Positions 17,156 through 26,350 are shown, numbered from the stretch's first letter. The stretch: 64,000 bases of DNA from Haloferax mucosum ATCC BAA-1512 (GCF_000337815.1 NZ_AOLN01000013.1:186001-250000), one strand, 5' to 3'. Notes: generated from the sequence alone by a model not told the origin. Made by a program: numbers and translations.

Positions 17156-18199
17156 TTAGAACAGGGAGCCAAGGGCGTCGCCGGCGTCTTCGTCGTCACC
17201 TTCGTCGTCGGTGTCGGCGGCGTCGTCGGCGTCTGCCTCGTCGGCGTCCGCTGTTTCTTCGTCAGTCGATTCGTCTTCGTCCGCGGCGGCCGCGCTAGGC
17301 GCAGAGACACCGCGGAGTTCCTCGGGGAGCGCCTCCTCGTCGTCGATCTTCGCGGCGAGCGCCCGAAGCTGGGCGTCTGCCTTCGTGATAAGCTCCGGCA
17401 TGAAGTCCGGGCTTTCGATGTTGGCGAAGAGACCGACGGATTTGGCCTCGCTCGTCGCCTTCGCAATGAGCGTCGGCGCGGTCTGGGCGGTCGGGTAGAC
17501 CGCGTTGACCGAGAGGTTGGTCGCGGCGGCGACGGCCGACTGGATGTCGGCGCGGTACTCGTCCACGTCGATGGCGAGTTCGTCGGGTTCGAACAGGACG
17601 CCTTCGGAGAAGACGCCACGAAGGTCGAGACCGACCTCCTTGGGTTCGATACCGAGTTCGGCCAGGACGTTGGCGAGTTCCTCGGAGACTTCCTCGCCCG
17701 TCGAGAGGACGTGGGAGTCTTCGGTCACCTTGATCGAGCCGTCCATAATGCGAGCGGACGCACCGACCTGCTGGAGTTCGCCGACGAACGGACCCGGGTC
17801 TACGCCCGTGTCACCCTCGGGGATGACGATGTCGTTCGGGGCAACTTCGCCAGCGTTGATGGGAGCGGGCGTCTTCGACGCCTCCAGCTCCTTGTACAGG
17901 GCGAACGGGTTGTCGTTCGTGCCGATGAGGGCGACCTGTCCGGCGATGTACTCTTTGAGTTCCTCGAAGCCGTCGTTGACTTCGTCGAGCGCGCGGTTGA
18001 CGAGCGTGTTACGGCTCATACGGACCGCGGCCGAACCGTGAAGCTCGCGGCGCATGGCCTGAAGCTGGCGGCTCGGGATACCGGCGACGCCGACGACGCC
18101 GACGGACTCGTAGCTGTCGATGAACTCGACGAGTTCATCCACTTCGTCACGTTTCCACTGCGGAATGACCTCGGTCTTCCGAGACCCAGATTCGCTCAT
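17156..18199 (-). CDS. rpl10: ribosomal stalk protein P0/L10
   Basis: The 347-residue protein anchors the stalk to 23S rRNA and carries multiple P1 dimers. It has the L10 core ([19 protein letters not shown], then [14 protein letters not shown]), the archaeal insertion domain, long helices for P1 binding, and an acidic tail ending DALGSLF. The start codon overlaps the L1 stop by 4 nt (18196-18199), so translation is coupled within the operon. Confidence 0.97.
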   Translation of the reverse strand: MSESGSRKTEVIPQWKRDEVDELVEFIDSYESVGVVGVAGIPSRQLQAMRRELHGSAAVRMSRNTLVNRALDEVNDGFEELKEYIAGQVALIGTNDNPFALYKELEASKTPAPINAGEVAPNDIVIPEGDTGVDPGPFVGELQQVGASARIMDGSIKVTEDSHVLSTGEEVSEELANVLAELGIEPKEVGLDLRGVFSEGVLFEPDELAIDVDEYRADIQSAVAAATNLSVNAVYPTAQTAPTLIAKATSEAKSVGLFANIESPDFMPELITKADAQLRALAAKIDDEEALPEELRGVSAPSAAAADEDESTDEETADADEADADDAADTDDEGDDEDAGDALGSLF

Positions 18200-18834
18200 G
18201 CGGGCACCTCCACGGACGGACCCATCGTCGTTTTCACGAAGATAGAGTCGATGTTGAGGGGGCCCTTTTCGAGCGTCGCTTCGAGACGACGGACGATAAC
18301 GTCGATATTCTCCGCGATCTCGTCAGAAGACATGTCGTCCGCACCGACGCGCGTGTGGAACGTGCGGCGGTCGCGGGAGCGGAGCTGTACCGTGTTTTTC
18401 ATCCGTTCAACCGTCTCGACAACGTCGTCGTCGGGCTGAAGCGGGGTCGGCATCTTACCGCGGGGACCGAGAACGGTACCAAGGTAGCGACCGATGTCCT
18501 GCATCAGTGCCGCCTCGGCAACGAAGAAGTCGGTCTCGTCGGCAAGGTCTTTCGCCGCATCGGTGTCGTCACCGAAGTCTTCGAGCTCATCTGGCCCAAG
18601 AACTTCGTCGGCGACATCCTCTGCGCGGAGCGCGGTCTCACCGGTTGCGAACACCACAATCTGGGTGTCCTGACCGGTGCCAGACGGGAGTACGATACTC
18701 TCGTCAACACGCTTCGACGGGTCGTTAAGATCTAAGTCGCGCAAGTTCACGGCGAGGTCAACCGTTTCGCGGAAGTTCCGCCCGGGTGCCTCGTCGAGTG
18801 CGCGAGAGACTGCGTCAACTATTGTGTCTGCCAT
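18196..18834 (-). CDS. rpl1: ribosomal protein L1
   Basis: The 212-residue protein shows the L1 pattern: [15 protein letters not shown], the conserved [18 protein letters not shown] and the closing [13 protein letters not shown]1 binds the mobile L1 stalk of 23S rRNA and in archaea and bacteria also represses its own mRNA. A strong ribosome-binding site (GGAGGTGA) lies 4 nt before ATG 18834. That is noteworthy because many haloarchaeal genes lack one, and it overlaps the foot of a leader hairpin. Confidence 0.97.
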   Translation of the reverse strand: MADTIVDAVSRALDEAPGRNFRETVDLAVNLRDLDLNDPSKRVDESIVLPSGTGQDTQIVVFATGETALRAEDVADEVLGPDELEDFGDDTDAAKDLADETDFFVAEAALMQDIGRYLGTVLGPRGKMPTPLQPDDDVVETVERMKNTVQLRSRDRRTFHTRVGADDMSSDEIAENIDVIVRRLEATLEKGPLNIDSIFVKTTMGPSVEVPA

Positions 18835-18837
18835 TAT

Positions 18838-18870
18838 TCACCTCCGTAGTACGCAGGATTGCTCCTACGG
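18838..18870 (-). promoter_or_regulatory. L1 operon leader: Shine-Dalgarno and putative L1 autoregulatory hairpin
   Basis: Reading the minus strand, CCGTAG at 18870-18865 pairs with CTACGG at 18849-18844, enclosing an inner AGGA-GCAA-TCCT hairpin and an asymmetric internal loop. This two-stem layout is what L1 recognises in 23S rRNA and in its mRNAs. The Shine-Dalgarno GGAGGTGA (18845-18838) starts at the foot of the hairpin, so bound L1 would hide it. L1 autoregulation through the leader is known for haloarchaeal and methanogen L1 operons; this site is inferred. Confidence 0.6.
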
Positions 18871-18895
18871 GTCAGTGAAACAGGCTACTGCCTGC

Positions 18896-18930
18896 CTCGT
18901 CCGGCAGGACGAGTAGGCTCAACTTAAGTC
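18896..18930 (-). promoter_or_regulatory. L1 operon promoter region with second hairpin
   Basis: The minus strand carries CTTAAGTT (18929-18922) as a likely TATA box, followed by a perfect hairpin CTCGTCC-TGCC-GGACGAG (18913-18896). Initiation about 25 nt after the TATA box would fall within or just after this hairpin, giving a leader of about 70 nt, similar to the leader length reported for the Halobacterium L1 operon. Whether the hairpin lies in the RNA depends on the exact start site. Confidence 0.45.
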
Positions 18931-19040
18931 CGTCGAAGAACGGGAGCCGAAACGCCCGAATTCGGGGGTTTCGCGTGCCACAGCCACACATGATGGACTG
19001 CAGACACACGAACCGGTGTTCTGGATTCGCGTCGTGGAGA

Positions 19041-19069
19041 GAAGAAAGTGGGCCGAGCCGACTCGGCCC
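19041..19069 (-). terminator. putative terminator of rpl11
   Basis: On the minus strand, GGGCCGAG-TCGG-CTCGGCCC (19069-19050) forms a perfect 8-bp GC hairpin with a 4-nt loop, followed by ACTTTCTTCTC. It lies 33 nt after the rpl11 stop. Hairpin plus T-rich tail fits termination and supports separate transcription of L11 and L1-L10-L12. Confidence 0.6.
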
Positions 19070-19101
19070 GACGGAAAGGGCGGTTCGACCCGACGGGACG
19101 A

Positions 19102-19578
19102 TTACTCGTCGAACTGGTCGTCGAAGTCGCCGCCGTCGATACGCTCCTTGAACGTGCGAGCGTCCTCGCCTTCGATGGTGACACCGAGCGACGCACACGT
19201 CCCTGCGACTTCCTTCGAGGCGTTCTTGAGGTCGTACGCGAGCAGGTCAGAGGACTTCTGCTCGGCGACCTTCTTCAGCTGTTCGATGGACATGTCGGCG
19301 ACGAAGTTCTCCTGGGGTTCGCCGCTTCCGGTCTCGAATCCAACCTCGTCCTTGATGAGGGCGGCCGTCGGTGGGACACCGACTTCGATGCTGAACGAGC
19401 CGTCGTCATCGTACTCGACGGTGACCGGCACTTCCATGCCGTCGAACGCGTCGGTCTGGTCGTTGATTTCGCTAACGACAGCCTGCACGTCAACAGGGGT
19501 CGGGCCGAGTTCCGGGCCGAGCGGCGGACCGGGGTTCGCCTTCCCGCCGGGAACGAGTACTTCGATAGTTCCAGCCAT
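19102..19578 (-). CDS. rpl11: ribosomal protein L11
   Basis: The protein of 158 residues starts MAGTIEVLVPGGKANPGPPLGPELGP (shown in part: GKANPGPPLGPELGP), the L11 hallmark, and ends with the C-terminal RNA-binding domain (AGTCASLGVTIEG). L11 forms the GTPase-associated centre with 23S rRNA. ATG 19578 is preferred to an in-frame start 4 codons upstream, because all L11 proteins begin near MAGT. A terminator-like hairpin follows it. Confidence 0.97.
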   Translation of the reverse strand: MAGTIEVLVPGGKANPGPPLGPELGPTPVDVQAVVSEINDQTDAFDGMEVPVTVEYDDDGSFSIEVGVPPTAALIKDEVGFETGSGEPQENFVADMSIEQLKKVAEQKSSDLLAYDLKNASKEVAGTCASLGVTIEGEDARTFKERIDGGDFDDQFDE

Positions 19579-19677
19579 ACGTGGAAACACCGTGTGGCGA
19601 CTTTTAACGGTTTTCTTTCGCCCGGAGTCGTGTGCGACAACTACGCACAGGGTCGATTGTTGCTCCGTTCTGCCGTG

Positions 19678-20742
19678 TTAGAGTTCGACGCCGAACGAAT
19701 CGACGTTGCCAGCGAGCGCCGCCATCGACCCGAGAAGCGCGGCCACGTCGTCGAGGTCGGTCGTCGAGATGACTTCGACCGGCGTGTGCATGTAGCGGTT
19801 CGGGATGCCGATGTTGAGCGATGGGATGCCGGAGCGACTCGTGTAGAAGGCGTCTGCGTCCGTTCCCGTACGGATACCGGCGGCCTGTAGTTGTACATCG
19901 ATGTCGGCTTCCGCGGCGGCGTCGCGGGCAAGCGAGACGACGCTCGGGTGGTTCGCGCTCCCGCGGGAGACGACCGGTCCCTCGCCGAGTTCGACGGGAC
20001 CTTTCTGCTTGCCGGGGACGTCGGGGTTGTCGGTCGCGTGCGTCACGTCCACCGCGACCATCGCGTCGGGGTCGAGGTCGTAGCCGACCATCTTCGCGCC
20101 CTGCACGCCGACCTCCTCTTGGACAGTGCTGACGGCGTAGACCGTCGCGTCAACGTCGTTTTCGACGGCGGCGCGAAGGCCTTCGGCGGCCGACCACGTG
20201 CCGACGCGGTTGTCCATTCCGTTGGCCGCGACGCGGTCACCCGCGAGGTCGCGGACGCGCGCTTCGACCGTGACGGGGTCGCCGACTTCGACGAGGTCGG
20301 TCGCCTCGCCGTTGTTCGTCGCGCCGATATCGACGAACTGCTCTTCGAGGTCGTCGTACTCTTCGCTTCCCACGTCGCGGAGGTGAATCGCCGTCTGCCC
20401 GATGACGCCGTGAACGTCTCCGTCGTCGCCGTGGACCGTCACGTGCTGGCCTTTCGAGACGGTTCGGTCCGCGCCGCCGATGGGACCGATTCGGATGAAT
20501 CCGTCGTCGTCGATGTCGCGGACGATGTAGCCGATTTGGTCGGCGTGGCCGGTGAAGGCGATTTCAGGACCGTTGCCGGAACCTTCGTGGACCGCGACGG
20601 CGTTGCCGTACGCGTCAACTGTCACGTCGTCTGCGAACTGAGAGACGTACTCCACCCACACGCGCTGTCCGTCGGTTTCGTAGCCGGACGGACTCGGTGT
20701 GGTAAGCAGGTCGTCGAGGAATGCGCGTCGGTCGTCGTCCAT
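19678..20742 (-). CDS. M42-family metalloaminopeptidase / endo-glucanase-type peptidase
   Basis: The 354-residue protein is an M42 (TET-like) peptidase. Metal-binding motifs are visible: His in FTGHADQIGY, Asp/Asn in NGMDNRVGTW, Glu-Glu in STVQEEVGVQGA, Asp in VAVDVTHATD, and His in NRYMHTPVE. These hold a co-catalytic metal pair, and family members form dodecameric aminopeptidases. ATG 20742 starts MDDDRRAFLDDLLTTPSPSGYE, the normal family start. It is monocistronic, convergent with nothing and 100 nt downstream of the rpl11 promoter side. Confidence 0.93.
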   Translation of the reverse strand: MDDDRRAFLDDLLTTPSPSGYETDGQRVWVEYVSQFADDVTVDAYGNAVAVHEGSGNGPEIAFTGHADQIGYIVRDIDDDGFIRIGPIGGADRTVSKGQHVTVHGDDGDVHGVIGQTAIHLRDVGSEEYDDLEEQFVDIGATNNGEATDLVEVGDPVTVEARVRDLAGDRVAANGMDNRVGTWSAAEGLRAAVENDVDATVYAVSTVQEEVGVQGAKMVGYDLDPDAMVAVDVTHATDNPDVPGKQKGPVELGEGPVVSRGSANHPSVVSLARDAAAEADIDVQLQAAGIRTGTDADAFYTSRSGIPSLNIGIPNRYMHTPVEVISTTDLDDVAALLGSMAALAGNVDSFGVEL

Positions 20743-20943
20743 ATCGTTCGTTCGTTTGGGACCGGTAAAGAACACAACGAATCCGTCGCCGTGGGCGGTG
20801 GCGCAGTCGAGCGCCGTCTTGCGGCGACGCCGACTCACGTCGTTCCAACTCAGGACGACTCCACTCCACAGAGTCCAATCCCCGGAGAGTTCATCCCGGT
20901 CGCCGCCGCAACGACTATCCGTTTTCTGGGCGTACAGTAGTAC

Positions 20944-21264
20944 ATGGCCAACTTCACTCTCTTCGAGGTACACCTGCACGACGGCTTCGAGTTCAGTCCC
21001 AGCAACCGCGCCCCGTTTTTCAACACGGACAGCGAGACGACCGGCGAGGACGTCGAACTCGAACCCGAACACGAATACGAAGCCGACGAACGCCACGAAC
21101 TCGACGACGAAAGCGACTCGGGTGGCAGTGGTGCGATGGCGCTCCTGTTCGGTCTCGTCTTGCTCGTCGGCATCGCCGCGGCGGTTCGCTTCCTCCGCGG
21201 CGACGCCGAACTCGACGACTTGGCCGACCTCGACGACCACGAGGAAGTCGAGATAGACGCCTAA
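20944..21264 (+). CDS. hypothetical single-helix membrane protein (106 aa)
   Basis: The 106-residue protein has an N-terminal segment MANFTLFEVHLHDGFEFSP, a long acidic stretch (about 27-58), one hydrophobic helix (AMALLFGLVLLVGIAAAVRF, about 64-83) and an acidic tail. The acidic linkers on either side of one helix suggest a bitopic membrane protein. No family is recognised. It is alone on the plus strand, divergent from the M42 peptidase, with a TATA-like region shortly before the ATG. Confidence 0.7.
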   Translation: MANFTLFEVHLHDGFEFSPSNRAPFFNTDSETTGEDVELEPEHEYEADERHELDDESDSGGSGAMALLFGLVLLVGIAAAVRFLRGDAELDDLADLDDHEEVEIDA

Positions 21265-21426
21265 CACGGCCAGACGCGACAGACCGGCGTCCATCGCGGG
21301 AGCCGACGGGGCTTTTCTCCCGACCGTCGTGAATCTCGACCGTTTTTTCTACCCGGACGACACTCGGCCTGCCAGTGACGACGTCGGTCGGATACGCTTA
21401 AGCGAATCCCGCGGAAAGCCCGGAGC

Positions 21427-22491
21427 ATGACCGTTTCGAGCGCTCCCGGCAAGGTGTACCTATTTGGGGAGCACGCAGTCGTCTACGGCGAACCGGCGGT
21501 GCCGTGTGCCGTCGAGCGACGGGCGACCGTCTCTGTCACCGCCCGCGACGACGACCACGTTCGCGTCCGTGCCGAAGACCTGAGTCTCAACGGCTTCACC
21601 GTCGAGTACCGCGGTTCGACCGGTGACCACCCGGACGTAGACGTGCCCGCACCGCTCGTCGAGGCCGCGATGGGGTACATCGACGCGGCCGTCGCACAGG
21701 CCCGCGACGCCGCCGACGCTCCCGACGCCGGCTTCGACATCACCGTCGAAAGCGACATTCCACTCGGGGCCGGCCTCGGCTCTTCGGCGGCCGTCGTCGT
21801 CGCCGGCATCGACGCCGCGACGCGCGAACTCGGCGTCGAACTCTCGCCCCGCGAAATCGCCGAGCGCGCCTACCGCGCCGAACACGAGGTCCAAGACGGG
21901 CAAGCCTCCCGCGCCGACACCTTCTGCTCCGCGATGGGCGGGGCCGTCCGCGTCGAAGGAGACGACTGCCGGACCATCGACGCGCCGCCGCTTCCGTTCG
22001 TCATCGGCTTCGATGGCGGCGCGGGCGACACCGGCGCACTCGTCGCCGGCGTCCGCTCGCTCCGCGAGGAGTACGATTTTGCCGCCGACACCGTCTCGAC
22101 CATCGGCGACATCGTCCGCCGGGGCGAAACCCTCCTCGCCGAGGCGGACCCCGACGCCGACGAACCGCCCGAGGAACTCCTCTCTGAACTCGGCCGGTTC
22201 ATGAACTTCAACCACGGCCTGCTGGAAGCCCTCGGCGTCTCCTCCCGCTCGCTCGACTCGATGGTCTGGGCGGCCCGCGAGGCCGGCTCCTACGGCGCGA
22301 AACTCACCGGCGCGGGCGGCGGCGGCTGTATCGTCGCGCTCGACCCGACGCCGGAGACACAGACCGGACTGCAGTTCACACCGGGGTGCGAAGACGCGTT
22401 CCGGGCCGAACTGGCGACCGAAGGCGTCCGCCTCGAAGAACCGCCGGAGTCGGATTCGACCGCTGAATCCACGCGGGAGGAGTCGGCGTGA
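21427..22491 (+). CDS. mvk: mevalonate kinase
   Basis: The 354-residue GHMP kinase starts SSAPGKVYLFGEHAVVYG and has the ATP loop PLGAGLGSSAAVVV (about 119-132) and the C-terminal motif KLTGAGGGGCIVAL. It phosphorylates mevalonate in the archaeal isoprenoid pathway. It overlaps ipk by 4 nt. In haloarchaea the route continues by phosphomevalonate decarboxylase to isopentenyl phosphate, the substrate of the neighbouring ipk product. Confidence 0.96.
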   Translation: MTVSSAPGKVYLFGEHAVVYGEPAVPCAVERRATVSVTARDDDHVRVRAEDLSLNGFTVEYRGSTGDHPDVDVPAPLVEAAMGYIDAAVAQARDAADAPDAGFDITVESDIPLGAGLGSSAAVVVAGIDAATRELGVELSPREIAERAYRAEHEVQDGQASRADTFCSAMGGAVRVEGDDCRTIDAPPLPFVIGFDGGAGDTGALVAGVRSLREEYDFAADTVSTIGDIVRRGETLLAEADPDADEPPEELLSELGRFMNFNHGLLEALGVSSRSLDSMVWAAREAGSYGAKLTGAGGGGCIVALDPTPETQTGLQFTPGCEDAFRAELATEGVRLEEPPESDSTAESTREESA

Positions 22492-23240
22492 GTCTCGTCG
22501 TCCTCAAGCTCGGCGGGAGCGTCGTTACCGACAAAGACGAAGCCGAAACGGTCGATGTGGCCGGTCTCGACGCCGCCGCAGACGCCGTTTCGACGCTCGA
22601 CGAGTCGGGACGAGTCGTCGTCGTCCACGGCGCCGGAAGCTTCGGCCACCATTACGCCGCCAAACACGGCGTCTCTTCGGACGCCGGCACACACGACGCA
22701 ACCGGCATCCGCGCAATTCACGACGCGATGAAGCGCCTGAACGACGTCGTTCTCGACGCGCTCGCGGAACGGGGCGTGTCTGCCCTGCCAGTCCATCCGC
22801 TTTCGGCCGGTGCGCGCGCGAGTGACGGCTCGCTGTCGCTTCCGCTCGCCGCGACCGAGACGATGCTCGACGAAGGATTCGTCCCGGTTCTCCACGGGGA
22901 TGTCATCGCACACGCGAAGGAGGGTGCAACCATCGTCAGCGGCGACGACCTCGTCGTCTCGCTGGCCGCCGGACTCGACGCCGACCGCGTCGGTCTCTGT
23001 TCGACCGTCCCCGGGGTCCTCGACACCGACGGTGACGTGATTCCGGAGATTACGGCGTTTTCGGACGCGGCAGACGCACTCGGCGGGTCGGACTCGACCG
23101 ACGTAACCGGCGGCATGGCGGCCAAAGTACGGAAATTACTCGCGCTCGGCGCGCCCGCTCACGTGTTCGGTCCGGACGGTCTCTCCGCGTTCGTCGCGGG
23201 CGAGTCACCGGGAACAGTGATTCGCGGCGATTCGGCATAG
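22488..23240 (+). CDS. ipk: isopentenyl phosphate kinase
   Basis: The 250-residue amino-acid-kinase-fold enzyme has VLKLGGSVVTDK at the N-terminus, HGAGSFGHHYA with the catalytic His of IPK (HH after GSFG), and GDDLVVSLAAGL. It phosphorylates isopentenyl phosphate to IPP in the archaeal mevalonate pathway. Translation starts at GTG 22488, overlapping the mvk stop (GTGA), so coupling is certain. The mvk-ipk pair is a widely kept archaeal unit. Confidence 0.96.
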   Translation: MSLVVLKLGGSVVTDKDEAETVDVAGLDAAADAVSTLDESGRVVVVHGAGSFGHHYAAKHGVSSDAGTHDATGIRAIHDAMKRLNDVVLDALAERGVSALPVHPLSAGARASDGSLSLPLAATETMLDEGFVPVLHGDVIAHAKEGATIVSGDDLVVSLAAGLDADRVGLCSTVPGVLDTDGDVIPEITAFSDAADALGGSDSTDVTGGMAAKVRKLLALGAPAHVFGPDGLSAFVAGESPGTVIRGDSA

Positions 23241-23275
23241 GCTGTCGATTTGCGGGAGACCGCCGGGTCCACCGT

Positions 23276-24022
23276 TCAGAACTCGATGACTAAGCCGTCT
23301 TCTGCGACCTGTACCTCGCCGTCGAAATGGTCTTTGACCCGCGCTTCGAGGTCGTCTGTCACCCGGTCGGCGTGCGGATACAGGTGCGTGAGGACGACCC
23401 TGTCGATGTCGCGGCCGGTGAGTGTGTCGCCTACTTTGGACGGCGTCGGGTGGTTCGAGACGTCCACGTCGTCGGGGAACGAGCAGTCGTGGACGAGAAC
23501 GGACGCGCCGTCGGCGAACTCCGTGAGACCCGCGAACGCCTCGGTATCGCCGGAGAAGACGAAGTCGTTCTCTCCTTGGTCGTTGGTGAAACGGTAGGCG
23601 AGCGTCGGCATCGAGTGACGGACTTCGTAGCCGAGAACGTCGAATCCGGCGATGCCGAACTCGTGGGGACCGACCTCGCGGACCTGAATCTCCAGTCGGT
23701 CTTCGAGGTAGTCGTGAACGTCGAAGAGACCGTCGACGAGCGCCGCCGTTCCCTCGGGACCGACGATTTCGAGTCGGTCCTTCCCGGCGAGCCACCGGGC
23801 CTTGATGAGCGGCATGAGGTCCGACACGTGGTCGAGGTGGAGATGCGTGAGAAGCACCGACGAGACACCTTCGTAGCCGACTTCGGTCTCGGCAAGTCGA
23901 GAGAGAACGCCCGACCCGCAGTCGATGAGAAGCGCGTTCGTGTCCGATTCGAGGAGGAGTCCGGTCTGCGCACGGCCGGTAACGGGCATCGCGCTCCCGG
24001 TCCCGAGGAATGTGACGCGCAT
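23276..24022 (-). CDS. conserved archaeal metallo-beta-lactamase fold protein (RNase Z-like)
   Basis: The protein of 248 residues shows the motif set of the metallo-beta-lactamase fold: MRVTFLGTGSAMP, HLHLDHVSD (HxHxDH), later FSGDTEAF with a metal Asp, and VLTHLYPHAD. ATG 24022 (MRVTFLG) matches the family; an ATG five codons upstream is less likely. Its position after mvk-ipk is conserved in haloarchaea. The H. volcanii counterpart (HVO_2763, as I recall) was studied as an RNase Z-like protein without a clear tRNA-processing role. The substrate is open. Confidence 0.9.
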   Translation of the reverse strand: MRVTFLGTGSAMPVTGRAQTGLLLESDTNALLIDCGSGVLSRLAETEVGYEGVSSVLLTHLHLDHVSDLMPLIKARWLAGKDRLEIVGPEGTAALVDGLFDVHDYLEDRLEIQVREVGPHEFGIAGFDVLGYEVRHSMPTLAYRFTNDQGENDFVFSGDTEAFAGLTEFADGASVLVHDCSFPDDVDVSNHPTPSKVGDTLTGRDIDRVVLTHLYPHADRVTDDLEARVKDHFDGEVQVAEDGLVIEF

Positions 24023-24101
24023 ACGCGCTGATACCACGCCTCAGCCGTTAGTCCTTGTGTTCGCTCGTCGCGCCCGGCGGATAGTAATATTCATAACATA
24101 C

Positions 24102-25106
24102 ATGTTTCTTACTGTGAATGTTATTGTGTCCCGCATTCGAACATTCTTCTCACACGGCATCTTCGCCGTCCTCGGTGTCTACGCAGTCGTAACGCTCGCG
24201 TTTGCTATCGTCGCTCTCACACCCGACCCCGGCGAGGCGTTTCTCGCGCACAATCTCGCCCGGCAGGGACAGGCGGACAAAATCGAAGCGAAACTACAGG
24301 CGTACCGCGCGGCCCGAAACCTCGACCAACCGGTGACCACCCGGTATATCCGGTGGCTGGTCGATATTACGGTCCTCGATTGGGGCCGGTCGTTCGCAAC
24401 CGGACGACCCGTGTTGTCGATGGTGGGCGGCGGCCTGACCTACACGCTTTCGTACGTCGTCCCCGGCGTCGTCCTCGGAACGCTCGGCGGTATCTGGGCC
24501 GGGCTGAAAGGTGCGTTGGACAGTGATTCACGGTCTCGACGCGGACTCTCGCTCGTTTCGTACGTCGCCTTCGGCGTCCCGAGTTTCTGGATTGCGGCCG
24601 TGTTCTTGGTCGCCATCGCGCCGACTATCTCGTGGTTCCCCGACCGACTGCCCGCCGACGCGCCGTTTTCTCTCGCCGGCGCGCTGTTTCTCGTCCCGCC
24701 GGCGCTCATCGTCGGTGCGAACGTCTTCGCCGGACAACTCAGATACGCCCGGACGAAGGGCCGCGAGTACGCGCTCTCTGATTTCGTGCGGCAACACCGA
24801 GCAATCGGCGTGAGTCGCCTTCGCGTCATGTGGTACGTCCTTCGTGTCGCCGCCGTCCCTCTCCTTGCGGTGTCTCTCGCCGACCTCATCGCCATCCTCG
24901 TCGTCAACGTGTTCGTCATCGAGTTCGTCTTCAACATCCCCGGTATCGGCTTTCTCACCTACGAGGCCATCCTCGACCGCGACATGCCGGTCGTGTTGGG
25001 AATGACGATGGTCGTCGCGCTCACCGGTATCGGTGTAAACTTCTTCCAGGAGGTCGCAAACGCGGCTCTCGACCCCCGAATCGGTGACGACGGAGGGTCG
25101 GCATGA
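24102..25106 (+). CDS. ABC transporter permease, DppB type
   Basis: The protein of about 334 residues has six hydrophobic segments, a periplasmic-side loop after helix 1 (DNLARQGQADKIEAKLQAY-like region) and the permease EAA-type loop (QHRAIGVSRLRVMWYVLRVA). The DppB class moves peptides or related solutes. The start is uncertain: ATG 24102 and the in-frame GTG 24114 are both possible, and the A/T box at 24085-24096 would put a leaderless start nearer 24114. It overlaps the next permease by 4 nt. No binding protein or ATPase gene follows, so partners must be encoded elsewhere. Confidence 0.87.
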   Translation: MFLTVNVIVSRIRTFFSHGIFAVLGVYAVVTLAFAIVALTPDPGEAFLAHNLARQGQADKIEAKLQAYRAARNLDQPVTTRYIRWLVDITVLDWGRSFATGRPVLSMVGGGLTYTLSYVVPGVVLGTLGGIWAGLKGALDSDSRSRRGLSLVSYVAFGVPSFWIAAVFLVAIAPTISWFPDRLPADAPFSLAGALFLVPPALIVGANVFAGQLRYARTKGREYALSDFVRQHRAIGVSRLRVMWYVLRVAAVPLLAVSLADLIAILVVNVFVIEFVFNIPGIGFLTYEAILDRDMPVVLGMTMVVALTGIGVNFFQEVANAALDPRIGDDGGSA

Positions 25107-26230
25107 CCGACACAGTCACCGAGGTTCAGACGGGGTCCGACACCGGGGACCGACTCGACCGCAAGCCGCTTGTCTCCATCGCGGGACTCGCAACGTTTGC
25201 GGTACTGGTGTGGTACTCGTCGTCCGTGAGTTCGCTTCCGTATCTCGATGGGCTTCGCAGAATCGACCTGCTTTTCGTCCCCGCGTTGTTCCTGTTTGCG
25301 GTCTACGGCGTCGCCCCGCTGGTTTCTAATCCGGAGCGGGCACAGCCGGTGTGGGAGTACGCAGTTCGACGACCGCTCGTACTGTTCAGTCTCCTGTGGG
25401 TGGGAGGGTTCGTCGTCGTCGGTCTCGTCGCCCCGCTGTTTATCGACCTCTCGTACGACCTCGCCGCGACGCACCAAGCACCCGTCTTCGCCTCCGCCGA
25501 AGCGACGCTCTCGAACGACTGTCTCGGCACGGTCGCAAACGGTCGTTGTTCCGGAACGTGGGAACACCCGCTCGGCACCACCAGTATCGGCCGCGACGTG
25601 CTGACGCTCGTGCTTTACGGGATGCGCGAGGCGCTCACGTTCGCCACTATCGTCGCCGCCCTCATCGTCCCTATCGCCACGCTCGTCGGCGTCGTCGCCG
25701 GCTACCGCGGCGGGTGGACCGACGAGATACTGATGCGAATCGTAGACGTTCAACAGACGCTTCCGGCGTTCGTCATCTACCTCATTGCGAGTTTCCTCTA
25801 TGGCGAAAGCCAGTTCCTACTCGTCGCCGTGTTCGGTCTCACGAGTTGGGGAAGCGTCGCACGAATCGTCCGTAACGAGACGGTCCATCTCCGCGCGAGC
25901 GAGTTCGTGACAGCCGCGACGGTCGTGGGTGCCGGGACGCCGCACATTCTGCGCCGACATATCCTGCCGAAACTCTCGGGCGCTATCGCCACGTCGGTCA
26001 CGCGACAGATTCCGATGTTGCTCCTCGTGGAGGCGGCGCTGTCCTACATGGACCTCACCGTCGTCACGACCGGGTCGTGGGGGCGAACGATTCGGACCGG
26101 CATGTCGTCGTTCCCGCGAGCGTGGTGGGTTTCGGCGGTTCCGGTCGTCGCCCTCTGCGTAACGGTCGTGTCGTTCAGCGTGCTCGGCGATGCGCTCCGT
26201 CACGTCGTTGACCCGCGAACGAGCGAGTAA
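25103..26230 (+). CDS. ABC transporter permease, DppC type
   Basis: The 375-residue protein has an N-terminal extra hydrophobic part (about residues 30-120), then the DppC core: GTTSIGRDVLTLVLYGMREA, GYRGGWTDEILMRIVDVQQ and the coupling loop TVVGAGTPHILRRHILPKL. The start overlaps the DppB stop (ATGA), so the two form a heterodimeric pore. The transported solute cannot be told. The N-terminal membrane extension of roughly 100 residues is longer than that of typical DppC. Confidence 0.87.
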   Translation: MTDTVTEVQTGSDTGDRLDRKPLVSIAGLATFAVLVWYSSSVSSLPYLDGLRRIDLLFVPALFLFAVYGVAPLVSNPERAQPVWEYAVRRPLVLFSLLWVGGFVVVGLVAPLFIDLSYDLAATHQAPVFASAEATLSNDCLGTVANGRCSGTWEHPLGTTSIGRDVLTLVLYGMREALTFATIVAALIVPIATLVGVVAGYRGGWTDEILMRIVDVQQTLPAFVIYLIASFLYGESQFLLVAVFGLTSWGSVARIVRNETVHLRASEFVTAATVVGAGTPHILRRHILPKLSGAIATSVTRQIPMLLLVEAALSYMDLTVVTTGSWGRTIRTGMSSFPRAWWVSAVPVVALCVTVVSFSVLGDALRHVVDPRTSE

Positions 26231-26247
26231 CAAAACCGACCGCCTTC

Positions 26248-26288
26248 GCTCACACGACTACCGCTGGCCCGACGCTCACACGACTACC
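26248..26288. repeat. 15-bp direct repeat, two copies
   Basis: gctcacacgactacc occurs at 26248-26262 and again at 26274-26288, in the intergenic stretch between dppC and the Lhr-type helicase. The copies are exact and spaced by 26 bp. Confidence 0.85.
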
Positions 26289-26350
26289 ACACCACTCTCT
26301 TCTCACACCGCCTCAACTCCGCCACTACCCTCTCGGCTCGTCGCACCCGG

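Noticed and set aside
16181-18439. A 752-codon frame on the plus strand across the TctA-like, L12, L10 and L1 genes
   Set aside because: It is antisense to well-identified ribosomal genes and reflects codon bias in GC-rich DNA (third-position mirror frames). Its composition is Val/Arg/Gly/Asp-rich without any domain.
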